This document shows positions 25,451 to 33,593 of a DNA stretch of 64,000 nt, piece by piece. Under the pieces are notes generated by a model. The model saw only the letters and a program-made list of their open reading frames with translations, was not told the DNA's origin and ran no database searches. The stretch's first letter is position 1, and each line of letters opens with the position of its first letter. The stretch covers positions 1 to 64,000 of the forward strand of contig CAYMLG010000016.1 in NCBI GenBank assembly GCA_964391195.1, read 5' to 3'. The DNA is from JAAYXE01 sp964391195. GTDB taxonomy: Bacteria > Chloroflexota > Anaerolineae > Anaerolineales > UBA4823. The position numbers and the translations under genes are program-made.

Positions 25451-26758
25451 ATGCGGAAACATATCTGGTTCTATGCTTTATCCGTCCCCGTCTGCCTGCT
25501 GCTGGCGGTGATCGTCTATAACCTCCCCCCGGTTTACGATCGCCTGGCCTGGCGGGTGGACGAGCAAGTGTTGCGATTCAAGTACTGGCTGAACCCGCCG
25601 GAAGAAATGGTTTTCGTGCCGGGCCAGCAGCCCGAGGAGGTTGTCGCTTCTCCCTCGCCGGCTCCTTCGCCGACGCCGCAGCCGTCCTCCACCCCCACTC
25701 CGGTTGAGCCGGAGATCACTTCGACCTCGCCGCCCTCGCCTACGCCCACCGCTACGCCCGAGCCGCTGCCCGCCCAGGTGAGCTTGCAGGGCGTGCGCTA
25801 TGAGGATCAGCACGGGCGCTTTAATTACTGTGCCCCGGCAACCCTATCGATGGCGCTCTCTTATTGGGAGTACGATGGGAACCGTGACACCATTGGCCCG
25901 GTGATCAAGCCGGACCCCAAAGATAAGAATGTGATGCCCTATGAGATGGAGGAATTCGTCGAGCAGCACACCGGTCTGCGGGCGGTCACTCGCATCGGCG
26001 GCGACCTTGAAGTGATCAAGCGCTTCGTTGCTGCCGGGTACCCGGTGCTGGTGGAGAAGGGCGTCTACTTCCGCGATATCGGCGGCGTGGTGAGCTGGAT
26101 GGGGCATTACGAGGTGATCACCGGCTATAATGACGAAGAAGGGGTGTTGATCGGGCAGGATGCTTATGTCGGTCCGGACCAGCGCCGCCCCTATGACGAA
26201 TTCATCCGTAGCTGGCGTGCGTTCAATTACACCTACATGGTCATCTACGAGCCGGAGCAGGAGGCGGAAGTCCTGGCGATCCTCGGCCTGGATGCGGATG
26301 AAACCGCCAACGCCCAGCGAGCCGCCCAAAAGGCCTCGGATGAGATCTTTGCCCTCACCGGGATCGACCAGTATTTTGCCTGGTTCAACCGCGGTTCCAG
26401 CCTGGTTGAGCTTCAGGATTATGCCGGCGCCGCCTCGGCCTATGACGAAGCTTTCCTACTTTACCCCTCCATCCCGGAGAAAGACCGCCCCTGGCGGATC
26501 CTCTGGTACCAGACCGGCCCCTATTTCGCCTATTTCTATTCGGGCCGTTACTACGACGTGCTCAACCTGGCAGATAACACCCTGGACACCCTGCAGAGCG
26601 AGAAGAACCTGGAGGAGTCCTACTACTGGCGGGCGATGGCGAAAGCCGCCCTCGGCGATATGACCGGCGCGGTCGAAGATTACCGCCTGAGCCTGCAATA
26701 CCACGAGGACTTCCCTCCTGCGCTCTACCAGCTCCAACTGCTGGGATATGCGCCCTAA
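25451..26758 (+). CDS. Membrane-anchored C39-like cysteine peptidase with TPR tail (copy 2)
   Basis: A 435-residue paralogue of the preceding gene, with the same anchor, P-P-V-Y/S-R-L-x-W-R membrane-proximal motif, stalk, peptidase and TPR order. The catalytic Cys is C127 (N-Y-C-A-P-A-T-L-S-M) and His is H219 (M-G-H-Y-E-V-I-T-G-Y). Between them lies the shared D-K-N-V-x-P-x-E-M motif. The stalk is a Ser/Pro/Thr repeat rather than Ala-rich. The pair is probably a tandem duplication; divergence in stalk and loop lengths indicates it is not recent. Both active sites appear intact, so both are likely functional. Confidence 0.82.
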   Translation: MRKHIWFYALSVPVCLLLAVIVYNLPPVYDRLAWRVDEQVLRFKYWLNPPEEMVFVPGQQPEEVVASPSPAPSPTPQPSSTPTPVEPEITSTSPPSPTPTATPEPLPAQVSLQGVRYEDQHGRFNYCAPATLSMALSYWEYDGNRDTIGPVIKPDPKDKNVMPYEMEEFVEQHTGLRAVTRIGGDLEVIKRFVAAGYPVLVEKGVYFRDIGGVVSWMGHYEVITGYNDEEGVLIGQDAYVGPDQRRPYDEFIRSWRAFNYTYMVIYEPEQEAEVLAILGLDADETANAQRAAQKASDEIFALTGIDQYFAWFNRGSSLVELQDYAGAASAYDEAFLLYPSIPEKDRPWRILWYQTGPYFAYFYSGRYYDVLNLADNTLDTLQSEKNLEESYYWRAMAKAALGDMTGAVEDYRLSLQYHEDFPPALYQLQLLGYAP

Positions 26759-26781
26759 GACTTGCATCTATCTGGAGCGAT

Positions 26782-28026
26782 ATGGTTAAAATTCTGCACT
26801 TTGCCGACGCCCATATCGATATGATCAACTATGGACGTCACGACACCCTGTCTGGCCTGCCCATGCGGGTGATGGACTTCCTCAAGTCGCTCGATACCAT
26901 TGTCGATGCGGCCATCGAGGAAAAAGTCGACCTCGTCTTGTTTGCCGGAGATGCCTATAAAGACCGCAACCCGGCCCCCACGTATCAGCGGGAGTGGGGC
27001 CGGCGGATCATGAAGCTATCCCGGGCCGGGATCCCCACCCTGCTGCTGGTCGGCAATCACGACCTCTCCCCTGCCATGGGGCGCGCCAACGCTTTGGAGA
27101 GCTTCGAGACCCTGGAAGTGCCTCATGTGCGCGTCGTCGATAAACCCATGTTCCTCGGTCCCGACAATCTGGAGGGTCTGCCTGTTCAGGTGATGGCTCT
27201 GCCCTGGATCTCCCGTTCTGGAATGGTGGCTCATCTCGGGCTGCAGGCCTCCCGCCCGAGCGAAATTTACGAGGAATTGGAAAACCGCCTGACCGAGCTG
27301 CTCCACACCTGGTTGGACGAGCGGGTCGATCCCGCCCTCCCGGTGATCCTGGCAGCCCATGCCTCGGTTCAGGGGGCCGTATATGGAGGGGAGCGCACCG
27401 TGATGCTGGGCGGCGATTTGGTCCTCCCCGGTTCGCTGGTGCGCGACCGGCGGCTGGATTATGTCGCCCTGGGGCATATTCACAAACCCCAAAACCTGAA
27501 CGAAGGCGGGCATCCACCGGTCATCTATCCCGGCTCGATCGAACGGGTGGACTTCGGCGAAGCCCGGGACACGAAGTATTTCGTCATCGCAGAAGTCGAA
27601 CGCGGCCAGACGCAGTTCACCTGGCACCCGCTCAAAGAGATCCGGGCGTTCATCGATCTCTCCTTGTGCCTGGAGTGCAAGGAAGATATTCCCGCCACCA
27701 TCCTGTCGGCCCTCCCCTCGCCGGAGCAGTTGGAAGGAGCGATCGTCCGCCTGGTGCTTGAGTATCCCCGCGATTGGGAACCCCTGATTGACGAAGCCGC
27801 TCTGCGCCAGCATGCGGCATCCTGTTTCGAGTTCCACCTGGTCAAGCGGCCCAAGGTGGATGCGCGCGTCCGTTTGCCCGAAAATCAGGCGGTAGGCAGC
27901 CTCACGCACCTGGAACTTCTTGACCTGTATTTACGTTCAAGTCATGTACCGTCACAGGACCACGAAGCCCTGAGCAAATTGGCCGAAGAAGTGATTCATG
28001 AGGTCGAATCCGGGCCGGAGCAGTGA
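26782..28026 (+). CDS. SbcD/Mre11-like metallophosphoesterase nuclease
   Basis: A 414-residue calcineurin-like phosphoesterase. Metal motifs are F-A-D-A-H-I-D (residues 6-12), F-A-G-D-A-Y-K-D, V-G-N-H-D-L, A-A-H-A-S and G-H-I-H-K-P, in the order seen in SbcD/Mre11. The C-terminal ~130 residues have the size of the SbcD capping domain. SbcD normally works with the SMC-like ATPase SbcC on DNA ends and hairpins, but no sbcC is in the window; a partner elsewhere is expected if this is a true SbcD. The short gap to the upstream peptidase (about 23 bp) suggests read-through. Confidence 0.82.
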   Translation: MVKILHFADAHIDMINYGRHDTLSGLPMRVMDFLKSLDTIVDAAIEEKVDLVLFAGDAYKDRNPAPTYQREWGRRIMKLSRAGIPTLLLVGNHDLSPAMGRANALESFETLEVPHVRVVDKPMFLGPDNLEGLPVQVMALPWISRSGMVAHLGLQASRPSEIYEELENRLTELLHTWLDERVDPALPVILAAHASVQGAVYGGERTVMLGGDLVLPGSLVRDRRLDYVALGHIHKPQNLNEGGHPPVIYPGSIERVDFGEARDTKYFVIAEVERGQTQFTWHPLKEIRAFIDLSLCLECKEDIPATILSALPSPEQLEGAIVRLVLEYPRDWEPLIDEAALRQHAASCFEFHLVKRPKVDARVRLPENQAVGSLTHLELLDLYLRSSHVPSQDHEALSKLAEEVIHEVESGPEQ

Positions 28027-28069
28027 CCGCGGGCTGGCGCGGGCTGCCCATCCGATCTCTGCATTTCAC

Positions 28070-28098
28070 TTGCCCCTCCTATCAGGGCGTGCTATACT
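28070..28098 (+). promoter_or_regulatory. Sigma-70-type promoter for yqeY-pgpH-ybeY
   Basis: TTGCCC (28070-28075), 17-bp spacer, TATACT (28093-28098). It sits in the spacer after the SbcD gene and 37 bp before the YqeY ATG. Confidence 0.65.
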
Positions 28099-28134
28099 CG
28101 TTAGGAACTGGGAAAAAGGCCATCAGAGGACTTC

Positions 28135-28578
28135 ATGGGCAAAAAGACTGATCTGGAAAACGCTCTGAGAGACGCAATGCGGGCCAAGGACGAACTCCGC
28201 AAGCGCACGCTCCGCATGGTGATTTCGTCCATCCGGTTGGCCGAAGTGGAAAAAGGACGTCCTCTGGATGATCCGGAAGTGCTCGCTGTGCTCCAGAAGG
28301 AAGTCAAATCTCGTCAAGAATCGCTTGCCGAAGCGCAGAATGCCGGCCGCGCCGAGCTGGCCAGCCAGGCTGAGGATGAAATCCGGGTTTTACAAGAGTA
28401 CCTGCCAGAGCCACTTTCTCCCGAAGAACTCGAAAACCTGGTCCGCCAGGCGATCTCCGAAGTGGGGGCGACCTCGTTGCGTGAGATGGGCCAGGTGATG
28501 AAAGTGCTGATCCCTCGTCTCCAGGGTCGGGCCTCGGGAGACCAGGCCAGCCAAACTGTTCGCCGGCTTTTGCAGTAA
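28135..28578 (+). CDS. yqeY: GatB/YqeY domain protein
   Basis: A 147-residue stand-alone GatB/YqeY domain. It begins with K-K-T-D-L-E-N-A-L-R-D-A-M-R and carries the K-R-T-L-R-M-V-I-S-S-I-R motif, followed by L-Q-E-Y-L-P-E-P-L-S-P-E-E-L, typical of the family. The domain resembles the tRNA-binding tail of GatB, but the stand-alone protein has no proven reaction. It is transcribed from the promoter at 28070 and precedes pgpH by only 8 bp, forming an operon with the HD phosphohydrolase and ybeY. This association with ybeY/pgpH is common in Gram-positive-like genomes. Confidence 0.9.
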   Translation: MGKKTDLENALRDAMRAKDELRKRTLRMVISSIRLAEVEKGRPLDDPEVLAVLQKEVKSRQESLAEAQNAGRAELASQAEDEIRVLQEYLPEPLSPEELENLVRQAISEVGATSLREMGQVMKVLIPRLQGRASGDQASQTVRRLLQ

Positions 28579-28586
28579 AAACGCAT

Positions 28587-30818
28587 ATGTCTTCTGCAGT
28601 TTCGCGTCCCTCACCAAGGCGCATCCTATCATATTCCCTGCCGGTTATCCTGACGGCGCTGCTGACCTTCCTGGCGTTAATCACCCCGATGCTGTCACAA
28701 CTGATTTCACCGACCCTGGAGGTGGGTGATGTCGCCCCGCAGGATTATCGCGCCCCGCGTTCCATTACTTACGTCAGCGAAGAGATGACCGAGCAGCGGC
28801 GAGAGGCCGCGGCTCGAGCGGTTGAGACGCGTTACACCCCACCAAGCACGACCATTGCCCGCCAACAACTGGAGAAACTCCGGGGTTCGCTCGCTTTTAT
28901 CAACAGCGTGCGCGCCGATAAGCACGCTTCGAATAAGCAGAAACTGGAAGACCTCTCCGCCCTGGATGAGATTCAACTGGGCCCTGAAACCGCCAATGCC
29001 ATCCTGGCGATGAGCGATTCGCGCTGGCAGGCGGTCCACCAGGAGGCGATCTCCGTCCTCGAAAACGTGATGCGGACCACCATTCGCTCCGACCGGCTCG
29101 AGGAAGCCCGCAGCACGGTCTCGAACCAGGTGAGCCTGTCTCTTTCGGAACAGCAGGCGAGCATTGTGGCCGAGCTCGCCGCCGCTTTCGTCGTTCCGAA
29201 CAGCCTGCCATCGGAAAGCCTGACCGAGCAGGCGCGCCAGGCCGCACGGGAGGCAGTCCAGCCTTTCAACCGGACATTTATTGCCGGGCAGACGGTCGTT
29301 TCGCGCGGCCAGGTGCTCACCGCGGCCGATGTCGAGGCGCTGCAGGCGTTGGGCCTGGGCTTGCCACAGCAGAGATGGCAGGATTATCTTGCGCCGGCGG
29401 TCGTCACCGTGCTGGTGATCTCGCTGATCGCCGGTTATCTGTGGTATGCCCCCAACCCGGTTTTGCTGGAAGCCCGCAGCCTGGCGCTGGTCATCGCTCT
29501 GTTTCTGAGCTTCCTCTTTGGCGCCCGGCTGATCATCCCCAATCACACCATCCTGCCCTACGCCTTTCCCCTTGCGGCGTTCAGCCTGGTGATCGCTTCC
29601 CTGTTCGGCTCCCGGTTGGCTCTGTTTTTCTCGCTGCCGCTGTCCGTATTAGCGGCGTACGATCTCCCCAACGCCCTCGATCTGACCCTGTATTACACCT
29701 TCAGCGCCTTCTTCGGGATACTGGCCCTCGGGAGGGCTCGCCGGGTGTTGTCCTTCTTCCGGGCGGGGGCTGGGATCGCTATCGCCGGTTCGTTGGTCAT
29801 CTGGGCCTACCGCCTGCCACTCCCCTCCACCGATTGGATCGGCATCGCCTCCCTGACGGCCACGGCCCTGTTCAACGGCCTGGCGGCTGCCAGCCTGACT
29901 CTCCTGCTGCAGTTCTTCCTGGCCCAATTCCTGGGTCTGACGACTCCGATGCAGCTTATGGAGCTGACTCGCCCCGACCACCCCCTCCTGCAACTGCTGC
30001 TCAGGGAAGCGCCGGGCACATACCAGCATAGTTTGCAGGTTGCGAACCTGGCCGAGCAGGCCTCGGAACAGATCGGCGCGAATATCCTCCTGACGCGAGT
30101 AGGGGCCCTGTACCACGATGTGGGGAAGATCAACAATCCCATCTTCTTCATCGAAAACCAGGTAGCCGGTATTCTGAACCCGCACGATGATCTGGACCCG
30201 CTAACCAGCGCTCAGACCATTATCCGCCATGTCACCGATGGCCTGGAGCTTGGACGTAAATATCACCTGCCCAAACAGATTCTGGCGTTCATCAGCGAGC
30301 ATCACGGCACGATGGCAACCCGCTACCAGTATGTAAAGGCCGTTCAGGCAGCCGGCGGGGATGAAAGTTTGGTCGATATGGACCTCTTCCGCTACCCCGG
30401 CCCCCGGCCGCAAAGCCGGGAAACGGCGATCCTCCTCTTGGCGGATGGCTGTGAAGCCCGGATACGGGCGGAAAAACCGAAGGATGAGGATGAACTGCGT
30501 TCGCTGATCAAAGACACGATCGACACCCGGGTAGCCATGGGCCAATTGGACGATACGGGCCTGACCCTGCGAGATCTGAGCCGTATTGTCGATTCCTTTA
30601 CCGCAACCCTGCGCGGGATCTATCATCCGCGGGTTGTTTATCCCAAATTGGAAAAAGGGGCGGAGCAGGAAGAAGGCGAAAACGATGATGCAGGTGTCCT
30701 CCAGGATCTGCGCGGGCAAGAACTACCAACTCGCCCTGTTTCCAGCCATTTCGACGAGCAATCCATCCCTGAAGCCGCGGTCCGCTCTCACGCCGATTCG
30801 CAGGTGAACCCCAATTAA
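28587..30818 (+). CDS. pgpH: 7TM-HD phosphohydrolase (PgpH type)
   Basis: A 743-residue membrane protein. An N-terminal helix and extracellular 7TMR-HD domain (about 30-260) are followed by seven membrane helices (about 265-460) and a cytoplasmic HD domain (about 480-650). Catalytic motifs are Y-Q-H-S-L-Q-V-A-N-L, Y-H-D-V-G-K-I-N-N-P and S-E-H-H-G-T; the HD pair is intact. In Listeria and others PgpH cleaves cyclic di-AMP to pApA; the activity here is inferred from family. The neighbouring ybeY is the classic partner gene. C-terminal Glu/Asp-rich extension (about 690-743) looks unstructured. Confidence 0.9.
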   Translation: MSSAVSRPSPRRILSYSLPVILTALLTFLALITPMLSQLISPTLEVGDVAPQDYRAPRSITYVSEEMTEQRREAAARAVETRYTPPSTTIARQQLEKLRGSLAFINSVRADKHASNKQKLEDLSALDEIQLGPETANAILAMSDSRWQAVHQEAISVLENVMRTTIRSDRLEEARSTVSNQVSLSLSEQQASIVAELAAAFVVPNSLPSESLTEQARQAAREAVQPFNRTFIAGQTVVSRGQVLTAADVEALQALGLGLPQQRWQDYLAPAVVTVLVISLIAGYLWYAPNPVLLEARSLALVIALFLSFLFGARLIIPNHTILPYAFPLAAFSLVIASLFGSRLALFFSLPLSVLAAYDLPNALDLTLYYTFSAFFGILALGRARRVLSFFRAGAGIAIAGSLVIWAYRLPLPSTDWIGIASLTATALFNGLAAASLTLLLQFFLAQFLGLTTPMQLMELTRPDHPLLQLLLREAPGTYQHSLQVANLAEQASEQIGANILLTRVGALYHDVGKINNPIFFIENQVAGILNPHDDLDPLTSAQTIIRHVTDGLELGRKYHLPKQILAFISEHHGTMATRYQYVKAVQAAGGDESLVDMDLFRYPGPRPQSRETAILLLADGCEARIRAEKPKDEDELRSLIKDTIDTRVAMGQLDDTGLTLRDLSRIVDSFTATLRGIYHPRVVYPKLEKGAEQEEGENDDAGVLQDLRGQELPTRPVSSHFDEQSIPEAAVRSHADSQVNPN

Positions 30819-30828
30819 TCAATCGACT

Positions 30829-31338
30829 ATGATCCAAATCCAGGTTGCTGAATCGCTGCTCCCGCACGGGGTCTCTCCCGAAGACGAAAACCAATTTCTT
30901 CGTACGGTCCTCCCTTTTGATGCCAACCTGCTCGCCCAGGCCGCAGAAGCGACTCTCCACCAGCAGGGAGCGGAAAGCGAAGCAGAGATCACGATTCTAA
31001 TCAGCGATGATGATCACTTGCAGGAACTGAACCGGCAGTTCCTGGGGATCGATGCGCCCACGGACGTGTTGTCTTTCCCGGCCGGAGAAGGAGAGACCGA
31101 CCCGGATGCAGATATTCCCTATTTGGGGGATATCGTCATTTCTTTACCGGCGGCCCAGGTTCAGGCAATCGCCGGCGATCACAGCCTGGCGTCTGAAATG
31201 CAACTGCTCGTCGTGCACGGCGTGCTGCACCTGCTTGGGCATGACCACGCTGTGGAAGAAGAGAAGGCGATCATGTGGGCGGCCCAGGCGGAAGTCCTGC
31301 AAAGCCTGGGCATCGACGATCTTTCGATAACCGGTTAG
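30829..31338 (+). CDS. ybeY: Endoribonuclease YbeY
   Basis: A 169-residue metal-dependent RNase that matures 16S rRNA 3' ends and takes part in ribosome quality control. The zinc site is H-G-V-L-H-L-L-G-H-D-H (three His) near residues 125-135, preceded by P-T-D-V-L-S-F-P, both invariant for the family. It starts 11 bp after pgpH, the usual gene order, so it is likely co-transcribed. A hairpin follows the stop. Confidence 0.95.
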   Translation: MIQIQVAESLLPHGVSPEDENQFLRTVLPFDANLLAQAAEATLHQQGAESEAEITILISDDDHLQELNRQFLGIDAPTDVLSFPAGEGETDPDADIPYLGDIVISLPAAQVQAIAGDHSLASEMQLLVVHGVLHLLGHDHAVEEEKAIMWAAQAEVLQSLGIDDLSITG

Positions 31339-31354
31339 CTGGCCATCCATCCAT

Positions 31355-31381
31355 CACCCACAGCCATCCGGGCTGTGGGTG
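31355..31381 (+). terminator. Hairpin between ybeY and dgkA
   Basis: CACCCACAGCC (31355-31365) pairs perfectly with 31371-31381 around a 5-nt loop. There is no T tract after it. It may slow transcription or shield the start region of the next gene, whose alternative GTG start (31379) lies in the stem. Confidence 0.5.
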
Positions 31382-31399
31382 AATAATGATGAAAAGATT

Positions 31400-31789
31400 A
31401 TGCACGGATTTCTTGTTTCTCGTGCCCGTTCGTTCCGTTATGCATTCGCCGGCTGGTGGTTCGTCATCCGCACCCAGCGAAATGCCTGGATCCATGCGGT
31501 CATCAGCGTCCTGGTGGTTCTGGCCGGCATCTGGTTGAACCTTCCGACCCGCGATTGGGCCGCGATTGTGATCGCCATTGCCATGGTCTGGACGGCGGAA
31601 TTTCTCAACACCGCCCTCGAGGCTGTGGTGGACCTTGCCAGCCCGCAGCAGCACGAGTTGGCCCGAGTCGGCAAAGACGTGGGGGCAGCCGCGGTGCTGA
31701 TTGCCGCCGGCAGCTCCGCCGTGATCGGCCTGCTCATCCTCGGCCCGCCCTTGCTCACCCGCCTCCGCATCCTGTTGGATAACGTCTGA
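31400..31789 (+). CDS. dgkA: Diacylglycerol/undecaprenol kinase family protein
   Basis: A 129-residue small membrane kinase with three hydrophobic helices. The family motif E-F-L-N-T-A-L-E-A-V-V-D and A-R-V-G-K-D-V-G-A-A-A-V-L are intact, including the catalytic Glu and the ATP-site Asp. Gram-positive-like members phosphorylate undecaprenol rather than diacylglycerol; which applies here is not determined. ATG 31400 gives the conserved R-S-F-R-Y-A-F-A-G start; the GTG at 31379 sits in a hairpin and adds an uncharacteristic extension. Confidence 0.9.
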   Translation: MHGFLVSRARSFRYAFAGWWFVIRTQRNAWIHAVISVLVVLAGIWLNLPTRDWAAIVIAIAMVWTAEFLNTALEAVVDLASPQQHELARVGKDVGAAAVLIAAGSSAVIGLLILGPPLLTRLRILLDNV

Positions 31790-31893
31790 GCAGGGGGTGA
31801 TGCGCCGGATTGTCCCCGGCCGGGTCGCGGCGGTCCTGGCGGAGCGCGGCGATCCGCTAGGGTCGCTTGGCAAAACCTTTTTGGAGTCACGCA

Positions 31894-32736
31894 ATGTCCT
31901 TTTTTCGCTTTGGCACTGTAGGATCGCCCCTTTCAACCCCGAAGAAACCAGGCGGCAGCGTTGGCGCGGTGCTCCATACCCGCGACCTGGGATTGGGCGC
32001 CCTAGAGCTCGGTTGGGTTCGTTCTGTCCGCATCTCGGAGGCAGCCTGCGCCGAGATCAAGAATGCCGGGGACGAGGCCGGCGTGTTGCTCAGCGTGCAC
32101 GCGCCATATTACATTAATCTGAACGCCACCGAGGAGGAATGGCCGAAATCTCGCCAGCGCTTGATGGACGCGGCTTATTACGGGAACCTGGCCGGAGCAA
32201 CCGATATCATCTTCCATCCCGGATCGTACTTCGCTCGCCCGCCGGAAGAGGTGCTCCCGGTGGCGCTGGCCCGCCTGGAAGGCTGCCTCCAGGAACTTCG
32301 GGCGGCCGGGAATCCGGTAATCCTGCGCCCGGAGACGATGGGCAAGTCGGCCATGCTCGGCTCTTTTGAGGATACGCTCGAGATGAGCTGCCTGGAGGGG
32401 GTTGAGCCCTGCCTCGATTTTGCCCATCTGCACGCCCGCGTTGGCGACGGCTCGATGAACACCTATGACGAGTGGGCCCGTTTGCTGGAGATCTACGGCC
32501 AGACTCTGGGGCAGGACGCTCTCGCCAACCTGCACGTCCACCTGTCTGGCATCGAATATGGCGAGAAAGGGGAGAAGAATCACCTGGCCCTCGAAGATTC
32601 TGATCTGGATCTCGATGCTCTGTTCCGGGCATTGAAGGCGTTTGGCTGTGCGGGCCGTATCTTATGCGAGAGCCCGGTGATGGAAGAGGACGCTCTCAAA
32701 ATGCAGCAGCGCTGGAATGAGATTTCTCAGGAATAA
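31894..32736 (+). CDS. Endonuclease IV-like TIM-barrel protein
   Basis: A 280-residue xylose-isomerase-like barrel. Probable metal ligands follow the endonuclease IV pattern: S-V-H-A-P-Y-Y-I-N-L, I-F-H-P-G-S-Y, R-P-E-T-M-G, C-L-D-F-A-H-L-H and H-V-H-L-S-G-I-E-Y, plus a C-terminal L-C-E-S-P. Endonuclease IV (Nfo) incises DNA at abasic sites. This protein shares its ligand order but lacks some DNA-contact loops in their usual form, so a different substrate is possible. The ATG 31894 has GGAG 8 nt upstream; a TTG at 31867 would add a non-conserved extension. Confidence 0.72.
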   Translation: MSFFRFGTVGSPLSTPKKPGGSVGAVLHTRDLGLGALELGWVRSVRISEAACAEIKNAGDEAGVLLSVHAPYYINLNATEEEWPKSRQRLMDAAYYGNLAGATDIIFHPGSYFARPPEEVLPVALARLEGCLQELRAAGNPVILRPETMGKSAMLGSFEDTLEMSCLEGVEPCLDFAHLHARVGDGSMNTYDEWARLLEIYGQTLGQDALANLHVHLSGIEYGEKGEKNHLALEDSDLDLDALFRALKAFGCAGRILCESPVMEEDALKMQQRWNEISQE

Positions 32737-32760
32737 ACGGGAAAAGCAATTTCACGAACA

Positions 32761-32803
32761 AAAAACAGGACCCATCCTAAATATCGGGATAGGTCCTGTT
32801 TTT
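32761..32803. terminator. Bidirectional terminator
   Basis: AAAAACAGGACC at the left pairs with GGTCCTGTTTTT at the right, with an inner ATCC/GGAT extension and one C bulge. A- and T-rich flanks on both sides let it stop the + strand barrel gene and the - strand gene ending at 32820. Confidence 0.88.
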
Positions 32804-32819
32804 ATTCTGGTTTTGAACC

Positions 32820-33593
32820 TCACCTCACCTGTTGGAAGTTGATGATGATCAGGTTCTTCTGGCAGTCATTGTAGGTGTCGAAGTACACCTTTTCTGACAG
32901 TGGGATCTGACCGGACTGGTCATAGAGCTGCACCCAGAGCTTACCGGTCGAATCGAAGGGGGCGTCGGCCAGGGTGAACTCGTAATAGCCGGGGATATCC
33001 AGGGCGCCGACGATGGTGGGCATGGTCTGCAGCGTCCTGCCGTTGATCATACCGCCCATGAAAGCCGTCAGCCCGTTGATGCTGCCGCCCTTCATGTCGA
33101 AGACCTGGCCGCCCACCCCGCTCCAACTGCAGCCGGCGTCTGCATGGTAGATATTTTCAATGGCGATGATCCGGCCGTTGTGGACGACGTACGGGTAGGG
33201 GGAGGCGTTCTCCTCGGGCTCAGCCGCCTCGGTCTGGCCGCCTTCTCCGGTCTCCGGTGTGGCCAGATAGAAAGGGGTCTCCGTGGGGAACGGGGTTGAG
33301 GTGGGCCGCAGGGTGGGTGTGGGGCTCGGTTCCGGCGTTGGCTCAGGCGTCCACGTGGCGGGCAGCTGGACGACCGGGGTGTTGGTCGCCGTGGGGAAAG
33401 CCAGCACAGCCGGCATCGTCGGTGGGGGAAAGGGGTTGAGCCCTGACTGCGGGTTAACGAAGATGAGGGTGAAAACGGCCCCGATGCACAAAGTGGTTAA
33501 CAGCACCAGGATGGTGAGTAGATTCCAAATGAGCCCAGACGTCTTTCGCCGCACGGGCACGGGTTGTTCTTGAAGATACTCGATGCCTGTCAT
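32820..33593 (-). CDS. Membrane-anchored Thr/Pro-stalk protein, function unknown
   Basis: A 257-residue protein with a short cytoplasmic head, one membrane helix (about 21-46), a long Pro/Thr stalk (about 60-110), an acidic patch and a C-terminal globular domain (about 130-257) with V-V-H-N-G-R-I-I-A-I-E-N-I-Y-H-A-D-A-G-C. I recognise no family for that domain; two cysteines (about 151 and 246) could pair outside the cell. It overlaps the upstream foldase gene by 4 nt, so the two proteins are co-translated, and the foldase may help it fold. Confidence 0.6.
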   Translation of the reverse strand: MTGIEYLQEQPVPVRRKTSGLIWNLLTILVLLTTLCIGAVFTLIFVNPQSGLNPFPPPTMPAVLAFPTATNTPVVQLPATWTPEPTPEPSPTPTLRPTSTPFPTETPFYLATPETGEGGQTEAAEPEENASPYPYVVHNGRIIAIENIYHADAGCSWSGVGGQVFDMKGGSINGLTAFMGGMINGRTLQTMPTIVGALDIPGYYEFTLADAPFDSTGKLWVQLYDQSGQIPLSEKVYFDTYNDCQKNLIIINFQQVR

